Assembly: GCF_027244095.1 (NCBI RefSeq)
Contig: NC_069658.1
Span: forward strand, 265,120,687-265,184,686
Reading direction: 5' to 3'
Source: Hemicordylus capensis
Taxonomy: Eukaryota; Chordata; Lepidosauria; Squamata; Cordylidae
DNA: 64,000 bases
The notes beneath the pieces were generated by a model that was not told the origin of the DNA, searched no databases, and worked only from the letters and a program-made list of their open reading frames with translations. This document shows positions 54,603 through 64,000 of this stretch, piece by piece (the first letter of the stretch is position 1; each line of letters opens with the position of its first letter). The translations under genes were made by a program, and so were the position numbers.

Positions 54603-57590
54603 AATGCAATCTCCCCTACCAGTCCCCCCTCCATTTTGCTTTCTTAGCCTGTTCTGCCTCTCTCCTCCTTGGTGTGCTCTTCTCTCCCACCTCAGTTCCT
54701 TTTTCTCAGCTTCTCGCAGTCTTCTCCTGAGTTAAGCTGTATTCTGCATCCAGGCCTGGCAGCTTGTGAATGGCAGACACTGTTTGGGAATGAATGCTGT
54801 GGGCTGTGACAGACAAGCACTCGGTCTCAGTGAAAGCCCTGTCTTTACGCTGCTCCAAAGACACAGAACATACAAACACAGTTCTCCACTCCAGACCGAG
54901 ATTGGGACAGGAAGAAAAGACTACTTTTTTCCAACCTTTCTTTTTAATGTTTTTTTCCCCTTCCCCTCCCTTCTCCGTTCTTAAATGAAGCTTGCAAGAA
55001 AACTCTGTACCAGGCTGAATGGGCTGCAGGCAAGGATTGGCTCCGGAGGAGAGGTACAAAGGGGATTAGTGTTTAAAAGTCATGAATGGATTGGAGCAAG
55101 GCAAAAGTGTGTATTTGGCTCTGTCTCCTAGTTACCAGTTTGGGATTTGGTTGGAAAAAACTGCTGGAGTTTGAGTGCGTCTGGGAGCAGAGAAAATGTT
55201 TGTGTGACCGTGGCAAGCAGAAAGTCCTTTTCTGTGAGATCAGTATGTATACTTTGGATCTATCTCTCTTTTTTCTTTTGCCTGTGAGAAAAGCAAGGAA
55301 AGGGCTCAAGTGCCTTTCATTTTCTTTAATGTTTGTCTGATGTACCAAATTGGACACCTGACTTCACAGCCCTAACCATATTCAAAATTGAACAATGTGA
55401 CATGAGTTTTAGACACTGTTCTACCCATTCATTTCCCTTCCCTCCATATTTTAAGCAGCATGGCCTTGGGCCTTTAAAAAACATTCTGCCTTCATAGAAC
55501 TCTTTGCACATAGCTCTATCTGCTGAGGAATGCTTCCAGCTCAAAAGAATTCCAGGACAGGTTCTAAAGTGCACCATCAATTCTGCAGGACATTGGTCAA
55601 GCTTGTTGGATTTCACCTTTGCCCTGTGTGAGTTAGGTCCATCACTGAATATACCCATCATCACTTTATTTCAGGGAAAACCTGTCCAATGTTAACTGCT
55701 CTTTAGTCTTCTCTTTGAGAAACCTGATAATCATTTGAGGAAATCATAGGTTCCCTAGAAGGTCATTCAAAAACCACTGCTGTAGGTAATTGGGTTCCAC
55801 ATCACTTCTCGCAACACAAAAATTGTTTCTTTGGTGACCAGCAACCAACCACAGTCTCTTCTTGCCCATCCCAATGGAAATAAATATGATAACTGTGGCA
55901 GTGATTTGACTGAGAGCAGAATGGTGTCACCCACTAGTTAGCCCCCTGGTATGAGCCCAATGCTAGATGTCCCATCATTTCAAGATAGGAGCCACCTCTG
56001 AGCTTTGGCACAAGAAGGAATAAGGGAAGAGAAGAATGACACTCCAAAAATTGAATGTTTTAGCTCTCTAAAATGCCAGCAATGTGTGTGGGAACAAGTC
56101 CTGGCTCAAGACATTCCTTTTTATCCTCACAATGCCTTCAGCATGCCATTAAACATCCAAGTGTGTGAGCAAAGCATAGTCATTCACTGTTCAGACCATG
56201 AGGAAAGACCCAGCCAGCATCCTAGTTGCACACATCACTTGCATGGTTCACAAGGGGGTAAACCTGCTTTTCTGGGGCGACTTATTTACATGTTAGACTT
56301 AAATCTGTGTATAACACAAACATCAACTGTATTCACCTGAATCTGACAAGGTTTTTCCTCAGTTCTTTCCTGTTAAATATGGGGGTGGGGTGTCAGATTC
56401 AACATTCTCTTTCTTATAGGCGAATACAGGTATAACTTGTATTTAACCTCCGTCTTAACACATCGTCTTAAATTCAGTCTCACCTATTTGGGTAAATATG
56501 GAAACGGAAATTGGCTTGAAAGCATTCAGCTTCTCCTGTGATCTACCCCTGCAGTAACAAGATTTGTACATGGCGCAAATAGCACAAGAGGCTCAAATAT
56601 GCTAGTTTTAGGGTTTCCACTATGATTTCCAAATCAGCTTCCACTATGATGAGAGGGCCACATTGAAATTAATTATTTGAACCAAAAGCTACAGAGAAGT
56701 GTGAATCATGCATTCCTATAGCATAGTGAGTGTTTCTACAAAAATTCCCTGAACATAATATCAGAGTCAAGATAATCCAGTATGTAAGTTCCGGTGGGCA
56801 TGTTGTCTGAACTTGCTAACATGCCCCATTAGTTACCTCCACCTCATTCTACTGCGAATCGCTATCCAGCTTGACACCCAGATGTGAAGTTCTGTCCAAG
56901 AGGTTAAATAATAGTATTATCTGTACAGTTTCTTTAACACTGACTCCTCTAGGAGGTTTTTGAAAAAACAGCTGAATCTTCTAACATTTTACTAGGTTGG
57001 ATTTAACTCTGAATCTACAAGGATAATTGTACCATCCAGTGGTAGTTGCTACAGTAAACCAGAGGTAATGTGCTAATGCAAGCATGCTAATTATTATCAT
57101 GCTTCACATGATACAGAAAAGAGTTGTTTACAATGCATCCAACTCACCACATGTTACTATAGTGAATACTGTAATGGGGGGATGCATTTCTACAAACATG
57201 CAGGAAGCACGTGTTCAGAAGCTGTAACTGATGAATTCTGCTGGGAGAATTCAGTACGTTTGCAGACATGTTAACATACCAACCACTTTTTTCTTAAACA
57301 ACTTAATGTTGTCTTAATCTGCATATGAAGCTAGGTTTTAAGCAAGGCAAGCCTTGCTTAAGAGGAAACCTGGCTAATGGTGGTGCAGAAGTGATGCTAT
57401 GCCATGATCGACATTAACAAGGGGAGGAAGAATTTGTGCCAGAGGAGGAAGAGTGTATGCAAAGCTGGCTTCCACTTTGCAAGTTGTGTTTTCTAAAAAG
57501 CCACCATTACATCTACACCAGGCCTCCCTGAAATGACATCAGGAAAGGATTGGGACCATTTTCATCATCCCTTATATTATACGACAGTGA
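54603..57590. other. No recognised gene or repeat
   Basis: Several short open frames on both strands, none with a recognisable domain or splice-supported continuation. It could hold non-coding exons or regulatory sequence of the next gene, which I cannot show. Confidence 0.4.
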
Positions 57591-58044
57591 CAGTAGCCCT
57601 GTTCAGACATTAAGGTTGTTCCCACGAGCAGCCCCACCCAAGATTGCACAGCCCTACCCAGGCAGGGCTGCTTGTGTGGAGTGCCGGGGTTACTCCCAAT
57701 CCTGGTGCTCTTCACTGGGGCAGCCTGGTTGTTTGCCCCACGCTTACAGTGAGATAGAAGGGCACGAACCCACCCGTCTACCCCATCCAACAACTTGGTT
57801 GGGCACAAGTTGAGCAAGAATGCCCAGCAGCAGATAAATTCCCCAATACACTGTGCTCTTGGCACAGTGCATTGTGGGATTCTGGAGGATTTCCTCCCCC
57901 CTGGCTCCACTACTCACCAGAGTGCTGCTCATGTGCCGCATGAGTGGCAGAGCTTACTGGGAAAGGGACATTGTGTACGGAGAGGCAAGTCAGAGCCTGC
58001 CTCTCGGCTAACCCTCAGCATGATTGTGTGAATGACTTTATTAT
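57591..58044. other. GC-rich repeat-like segment
   Basis: CCTGTTCAGACATTAAGG and GTTCCCACGAGCAGCC at the left, with CAGGCAGGGCTGCTTGTGTG inside, resemble squamate MITE sequence like that at 63373-63851. I could not define ends. Confidence 0.35.
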
Positions 58045-58262
58045 GTTGTACCCGCATTCAGACTTGTATATGTGTTCTGTGTGAATGAATGTACCTGCGT
58101 TCATTTAAAAAGTGAACCTGGGTACAGTTACTTCAAATGCCTCTAAGAGATAGGAAGCGGACTGTTGTACCTGTGTTCATCATAACATGTGAATAACTGT
58201 ATGTGTATACAAATCTGTACCTGTGTATACAGTACTGTACACAGATTTTGAGTATCAAACAT
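58045..58262. repeat. Unnamed dispersed repeat, copy 2
   Basis: Aligns by eye with 12975-13210: TTTAAAAAGTGAACCTGGGT, GTACAG, ATGTGAATAACTGTA, ACAAATCTGTACCTGTG and ACTGTACACAGATTTTG in the same order. No protein frame and no known family recognised. Confidence 0.6.
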
Positions 58263-58814
58263 AATGTGTGACTATCAATGTGCATTAATATACCAAATAT
58301 TATTACTGTATTATAATCCATTCATGCATGTGATGGTTTACAGCACAACACAAGCAAAAAAGAGAAGCCCCTGTCCCAAGAAGCTTACAAATTTCAAAGA
58401 CCCAAAGTGGTTTTGGATAGACTTAGACAGGGGAGACAGGCATTTGAGTTCAAATCCTAACTCTGCCACAAAGCTTACTAGCTACCTGCTGTCTTTCAAC
58501 CTAACCAACCTCACAGGATTCTTGTGAAGATAAAAAGGGGAATTGTCATGGCTCCAGAGGCACTCTTACCCCTGGTCTTTGGGGCCAAAGTCCAGGACCT
58601 CCACAGCCCCTGGGCCCCCCCAAATAGTCTGTCCCAGGTGGTGTGGTCACCCAGTGGAGCATGATGATGCTTAATTTGCCAGGGCGGGGGGCCTCCAAAG
58701 ACCTTTAGGTCCAGGCTCCAAAATTACTTAGGTGCACCTCTGCATGGTTCCTATCAGAGCCAAAGGAGGAGGGCGAATATTTGACTGCAAGAGATTCACA
58801 GACTCCAGTAGGCT
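58263..58814. other. Possible MITE at 58545-58745, otherwise nothing recognised
   Basis: CATGGCTCCAGAGGCACTCT on the left and CCAAAATTACTTAGGTGCAC followed by CTCTGCATGG on the right suggest the ends of a short element common in squamates. Ends uncertain. Confidence 0.35.
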
Positions 58815-59480
58815 GCTACTATCCACTTTATTTTAATGTGGGATAAATCCCTCTTTCCATATGGAAAGAATGCTGCCGCAAGGATGCTCATGGGTGCGAG
58901 TCGCTTCACGAGTATTATACCCATCCTGCATCAGCTTCATTGGCTACCAGTCCGCTTCCGGGCTAGATTCAACGTGCTGATATTGACCTTTAAAGCCCTA
59001 CATGGCTTGGGGCCGGAGTACCTGTTGGACCGCATTCGCCCATATGAATCTGCCAGGGCCCTCTGATCATCATCTCAGGCCCAGCTCATGATCCCTCCAT
59101 TAACAGAGATCTGGTTGGTGGGGACTAGAGACAGGGCCTTTTCGGTTGTAGCCCCTCAGCTTTGAAACGCCCTCCCTGAAGAGCTTCGCCATGCTCCCTC
59201 CCTCAGTGTTTTTAAAAAACATCTTAAAACACACCTTTTAAAGGAGGTTTTTTAATATCATTATTATTTTGTTATATCTAGTAGGTTCTTTAGCTTTTTA
59301 TAATTTTCAGTTTTAATTTGAACTTAATAATTGTTTTTAATCTGACTTAAAAAAAATAATTTTATTACTTGTATCTGTGTCTATTTTATTGTTGTAAGCT
59401 GCCCCGAGCAGTATTGCACTGGAGGAGTGGGGTATGCATATTTTTAAAAAATAAATAATAATAATAAATAAATTCAGATT
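58815..59480 (+). mobile_element. L2-type LINE 3' end
   Basis: Plus-strand frame with NAAARMLMGASRF, LHQLHWLPVRFRARFNVLIL and FKALHGLGPEYL (58860-59025), followed by RDRAFSVVAPQL and NALPEELR, the C-terminal end of L2 reverse transcriptases. It ends in an AT-rich tail and (AATA)n near 59446-59471. The frame has at least three interruptions. Confidence 0.85.
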
Positions 59481-59502
59481 CAAGCAATATAATAAAGGAA
59501 AA

Positions 59503-59979
59503 CTAGCTGGGTCGGGCACAGAGCATCTGCACCTCTGACCGCACCCCCCGCCACCTTTTTCTTCCTACCCCCACGGCGTTCTGGCCAGCCCGCCCGCTTC
59601 TTCTCCCCACTGCCTGCTTCTCCGCCCCCCCCCCCACCGCTTTTAGGCTGGCAGGCCAGCCAGCATGCTGCTTCTCCCCCCCGCCCACTTCTCTGCCCCC
59701 GCCTGCCTCTTTTAGGCTATTGGGTCACCCCTCTTCTTCTCCCCCACTGCCCAGCTGACCACCCCCCTGCTTTCCGGCAACCCGCTGCTTATCCCCACCT
59801 CTGCTGCTTTATGGCCAGCTGGCTGCCAGTTTTTTTGCCGGCCGCTGCCACAGGCAGACACAATTTTCTTCCCTCCCACCCATACCTGTGGCTATCCAGC
59901 AGTTCTCCGAACCCTTGTGAAAGCTGCTACACATGGGGTTAGCCACAGGTATGCCTTAGAGAATTAAATATAAAGTAGA
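59503..59979 (-). mobile_element. Non-autonomous Helitron (H3)
   Basis: On the minus strand it starts TCTACTTTATATTTAATTCTC at 59979 and ends with hairpin-forming GGTGCAGATGCTCTGTGCC, the spacer CGACCCAG and CTAG at 59503. It lies between host A (5') and T (3'). The start-proximal GGCTAACCCCATGTGTAGCA and the 3' hairpin are close to those of H2, so H2 and H3 are one family with different interiors. Confidence 0.8.
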
Positions 59980-61291
59980 TAATTTCTCTCACACATCTAA
60001 CTGAACTGGTCCCTAACTGATTACAGTACTCACAGGCAGGGGTCTTCCTGCTTTCTCCAGCATCCCTGGTTGTGGCCTTCCCATTTCCCCAGAGCTTCTC
60101 AGCCAGCTGCTTCCTTAGGGCACTCCTGGAGCATAACAAACAAAAGAAAAAGCTTTATCTTCTTCTGCTGGTGGCTGTGAGTGTAGTTCCTGCCCAATCC
60201 TCTGGATTGGTCCTTCTGTTTTGATTTTCCTGGGCTTTCCCCCTTCTTAGGAAAGGTCCACCCTCATAGCACTTGCTCTAAATGCGGGCTAGTCCTCCCT
60301 CAAAGCCTTTCCTCACTACAGGAAGGAACACTGTTATGCCACCTTTTGCTCCTTGGAGGAACGGTAGGACAAAAGTTACAATAATACAATCTAAATTTTA
60401 ATGGTAGGGCAACAAAAGAAGGGGCACTTCTTCACAAAGTTATAGACAATTTGGAGAGTTAATGTTCTGATATGATCCATTCTTTTGTGAAGAACTTTTT
60501 AGGTATGTGTGGACAAGTGGTTCAGTACCTTTGTAGCTTATTGAACAGAGAAGACTAAGAGGTAGCATGATTATGATATATATTAATGTTTTGAGCTCCT
60601 AAATGGCTCTTTAATATGCAAACAGAAATGAACAAGAGCCAGTTCAACCAAAACAAATTCAAGCTGGAAATAAGGTCCCACTGTTGATCAAGAAAAAAAA
60701 TAACTGAAACAGACTGCCAAGAAAGTGATGTATTTTGTAGGCCTTGGAATCAAGGTTGGACATTTTAGCCAAGCACAATATAATAGACCTGGCAGAGTAA
60801 TTACAATAAATATCTGATGTTACATAAAAGGTCAAGCTAGGAGATCTTAACCATTTTTTCAAAGAGATACAAAACAGGGTAAAATGTCATCTTTTTATTG
60901 AACTAGCTTCAACTGATGTAGCAGCAGACAAGCATTTGGGTCTCAAACTTGATTACTGGACGACCACTACCTACTGACCCATTATCTATTCTCCAACATT
61001 TCACACATGAAAGTAAGGATATGCTTAATACTCCTACTGTCATACCAGGATCACTGCTCAAGTCCCTCCATATCCCTGCTACATGATTATTCTGCAAGAG
61101 CTGGGCTTGCACTGACTAAAAGACCAGAAGGTATTTGCTCTTTAAAGATATGCCCTTCAGTCTTATCAACAGTTCAGAAAGTGAAAAAGCAGGCTGGCTA
61201 CTACCTAGGTAGCACCTGAATGTTAATGCTTTAACATTTATTTGCATGTGCACTGGAGAAAAAATGCACCCCACCCCGAAGATATTTAGGC
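59980..61291. other. No recognised gene or repeat
   Basis: Unique-looking sequence with no coding signal. Confidence 0.4.
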
Positions 61292-61385
61292 TGCAATCCT
61301 ATACACACTTACCCAGGAGGAAACTCTATTGGGCCACAGTGGGATTTATTTCTGAGTAAACTGGCACAGGACTGCATGCAAACTT
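61292..61385. mobile_element. Short GCAATCCTA-type MITE
   Basis: GCTGCAATCCTATACACACT at the left, CAGTGGGATTTATTTCTGAG and GCACAGGACTGCATGC at the right form an imperfect hairpin of about 94 bp, common in amniote genomes. Confidence 0.7.
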
Positions 61386-61796
61386 CTAGGGACAATCTAG
61401 TGCTAGAGGGAGTTGAACCCTGAAAAATGACACCTTTAGCAACTCACGATAAAATGTGAACAATATGTTCTCAAAAAGCAAATACAGTCAGGGACAAAAG
61501 AAAGGCCTGGATTAACTAAAGACAGGTTCTAGAAAATGGGTAGATTGGGTGTATATTATTAAAAGAGAAGTAGCTAATTCTAAACAGGAGCATCAGTTCA
61601 AAGAAAAGTCTTGATGTGAGGTTGCCAAATAGGTTAGTCATTCCCTCTCCTCAGGGAATTATTTGGCACCAGTCTGCAGCACCTGAATTTAGACCAATGT
61701 ACTCTTCAACTCAGAACCGCTGCAGAGTGGTAGGATAAACTGGAAGTAAAATACACTGCCCTGATGACAGAAGGCCAGGCAACTAGTATTAGTACT
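61386..61796. other. No recognised gene or repeat
   Basis: Unique-looking. Confidence 0.4.
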
Positions 61797-62045
61797 GCGA
61801 AAGTAAAGTGTGCTGTCAAGTCATTGTCGACTCCTGACAACCACAGAGCCCTGTGGCTGCCTTTGGTAGAATACAGGAGGGCTTTACCACTGCCTCCTCC
61901 CGTGCAGTATGAGATGATGCCTTTCAGCATCTTCCTATATCACTGCTGCCCAATAGAGTACCAGTGGGGATTCGAACCATCAACCTTCTGCTTGTTAGTC
62001 AAGCTTGGTAGTCAAGCCATTTCCCCACTGCACCATTAGGTGGCT
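61797..62045 (-). mobile_element. tRNA-derived SINE (GTAAAGTGTGC family)
   Basis: On the minus strand the right end is tRNA-like (AGCCACCTAATGGTGCAGTG for the A box, ATGGTTCGAATCCCC for the B box). It is followed by the body words GGCATCATCTCATACTGCAC and ACAGGGCTCTGTGGTTGTCA, ending GCACACTTTACTTTC. It is near complete. A fragment of the same family lies at 45722. Confidence 0.8.
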
Positions 62046-62907
62046 AGTCTTTGTACTAGACCTGGCCAATACTGGGGTTTCATATTGCTTGCCTGCCACC
62101 TGAAGGCATTAATATTCCACACTCTTAGCCTGAAGATGGCTTAGAGGCCTGCATGTGCATACTCCTTGGTAGCTCACCTGGCTAGATTCACAGAGCTTTT
62201 CTGGTTTAAGCACTATAATCCCTGCAGGAGTCGGGCTGGTGGTTTCAAACAGAGCACTTTCTCCAGACTACAAATCCCATGATCCTTTGAGAAAAACCAT
62301 GGAGTTAAATGTATATGTTTGTAGTACAGAGATGTTGTAATACTTGCTTGAAAGACCAAACTTTATTCAGGAATTGCCAGTAACACACAACCAGCACAGA
62401 TCTGCTCTTGGAGGGGAGAAATCTTTACCAAAACTAGCAACAACAACAAGGTAAGATAAATCACGATACAGACCCGTAACTAACAATAAGAACATGGCAC
62501 CACCTATTGGTTGGTGGCATTGTTTATTATATAATCATCACAATACCTTTTTCTGAGAGTGTGATGCTCCAGTGACTCTTGTGAGAATAAGAAAAAAATG
62601 CTGGTCAACCAGTGGTGCTGTTGGAAGCCAGGAATATCCTAGAGAGCCCAAGAGGAGAGCCTGAATAGGTCACCAATCAGTGAATAGGCCTGTGGAGAGA
62701 GGGTTACCATGGATACTCCCAGCTGGGACTGGCAGGGGACATGCCTTCTTAGTGTGTTCCTCTTTCGACAGAGGCTTGCGAGAACGTTCATATAAGTGCT
62801 TTATATCATTTATTTTAATCTACATTGTTTGTCATCTTAATAAGCCCCTTTTCTTTAACAGAACTACTTTTATATCTTAATGGAATTTTTAAAAAAACCA
62901 AATGTTG
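62046..62907. other. No recognised gene or repeat
   Basis: Unique-looking. Confidence 0.4.
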
Positions 62908-62998
62908 GCTATAATCTTAAACACACTTACTAAAGAGTAAGCCCGGGTGAATGCAATGGGGTTTATTCCTGAGTTAACATGCATAGGATTGTGCTGTT
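62908..62998. mobile_element. Short GCAATCCTA-type MITE
   Basis: CTATAATCTTAAACACACTT at the left and GAGTTAACATGCATAGGATT at the right, the same hairpin family as 61292-61385, with AATGGGGTTTATTCCTGAG between. Confidence 0.7.
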
Positions 62999-63372
62999 AG
63001 TTGCAGACACTCTGCTGTGAAATTTCGACAGATTGCTGGCAGGATTATTTCTGAGTTCTTATTTTGCCCAAACTGGACTGTTTGGTGTGCTGTCTTCGCA
63101 GAAACAGGTGCAATACAGTGATCCTAGATTCTTGAGTTTTCTGAAGGGCAAAGGGTGATTACAAAATGCATAAGGGAGATATCCTGAATTTGCCTGGCTA
63201 AGCCAGATCAAGGGTCTACCTGGCTTTCTCCTGGCCCCCATCAACTTTCTTTGAACCTGGTTCCATTTCTAACTGCTCTGAGCAGGGAGCTGGTCTCTTT
63301 AGACTCTTCACATTCTGTGACTCAGCTACTATCAGTTTAATCAGCCCTGCCTGAGTGTTAGTAAAAGCTATT
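62999..63372. other. No recognised gene or repeat
   Basis: Unique-looking. Confidence 0.4.
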
Positions 63373-63851
63373 GAGGCTCTCCACACAAGCAGAGTGGAGA
63401 GCCTAACCTTAGCCCGCTCTCCCCGCAGATGAGCAGGGGAAGCCATTCCTGGGCGGCCAAACTGGTTGCCCACACGATTACCAGCTCCGTCACAGAGCCG
63501 GGAGGGGTGGTGGGGCTCAGGGGCCCCCCAGCCCCCAGAAGTCCCAGGATGCTCCATGCAAATGCACGGGGCATCCTGGGGAGACCCCCAAAGCCGGGAG
63601 CCTTGTTTTAGCCTCCAGGCGGGCGGGGGGTGTCTCCTTGTGAGTCGCCGCAGCACGGAGCCACACTACGGCATCTCACAGTCAGGTAAAGAGGGTTAGC
63701 AGAGGGCAATGTCCGCTAACTTCATTTAAGGGGAGGGGTATTTCCAGAGGCTTGCTGTCGGGAGCTGCACAACTCGCGTTGCAGCACACGACCGGGAGAA
63801 ACTGGGCTAGGCTGCCTTAGCCTGGTTTTTCCTGGTTGTGGGAATAGCCTC
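63373..63851. mobile_element. Candidate MITE with GAGGCT termini
   Basis: Starts GAGGCTCTCCACACAAGC and ends GGTTGTGGGAATAGCCTC, an imperfect inverted pair. The interior is GC-rich with small palindromes (for example CAGGATGCTCCATGCA facing TGCACGGGGCATCCTG). No clean target duplication was seen, so the call is moderate. Confidence 0.5.
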
Positions 63852-64000
63852 ATTGTGTTTCTATAACAAGACTGGGGCATGAAAACCTACCTTTTATTGA
63901 GACAGATGATTGATCCATTTACCTCAGTACTGCCTGCACTGTCTGGCAGTGCTCTTTAGGGTCCTGGGCATCCTTTCCAGCCCTGTCTAGAGTAGGCCAG
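63852..64000. other. No recognised feature to the window edge
   Basis: Short unique-looking stretch. Confidence 0.4.

Noticed and set aside
54706-55340. Frames on both strands that might be an exon of the next gene
   Set aside because: No plexin or other domain, no matching frame across plausible splice sites.

Overview
The window looks like nuclear DNA of a squamate reptile, most likely a lizard. The evidence is the repeat content (Sauria-type SINEs with a CTATTG-type tail, 5S-rRNA-headed SINEs, L2 and CR1-like LINEs, a DIRS fossil, Tc1/mariner and many short hAT-like palindromes) together with vertebrate genes whose order matches mammalian 3p21. Two single-copy genes are identified with high confidence: TMA7 on the minus strand (four coding exons, 31.5-34.9 kb) and CCDC51 on the plus strand (three coding exons, 37.2-48.3 kb). 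They lie head to head around a GC-rich interval with several ETS-type motifs, as they do in human.

Region by region: 0-24 kb is a tandem zinc-finger locus. Two paralogous C2H2 genes lie on the minus strand, with finger exons at 10.8-11.8 kb and 20.6-21.7 kb. Related GC-rich 5' regions lie near 15.0 and 23.6 kb. A third related 5' region near 1.5 kb suggests another copy just left of the window. Each protein has eight fingers arranged 4+4, apparently from an internal duplication of a four-finger block. From 24.5 to 31 kb the sequence is mostly mobile DNA: a 1.5-kb Helitron, hAT-like palindromes, tandem repeats, an L2 LINE fragment and a broken DIRS-like fossil. TMA7 and CCDC51 occupy 31-48 kb. 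The last CCDC51 intron (9.7 kb) is swollen by a CR1/L2-type LINE, into which a Tc1 transposon with unusually long inverted arms and a palindromic hAT-like element have inserted. From 48.3 to 64 kb I recognise no coding exon, only SINEs, LINE tails, two more Helitrons and scattered palindromes. In mammals PLXNB1 follows here, so this may be its upstream or 5' non-coding region.

How the parts work together: CCDC51 (MITOK) is an inner mitochondrial membrane potassium-channel subunit, and TMA7 is a small ribosome-associated protein. Both are housekeeping-type genes that may share a divergent promoter region. The zinc-finger pair are presumed DNA-binding regulators in a locally expanding cluster. 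No CRISPR array, rRNA gene, free-standing tRNA gene or intact retrovirus was seen.
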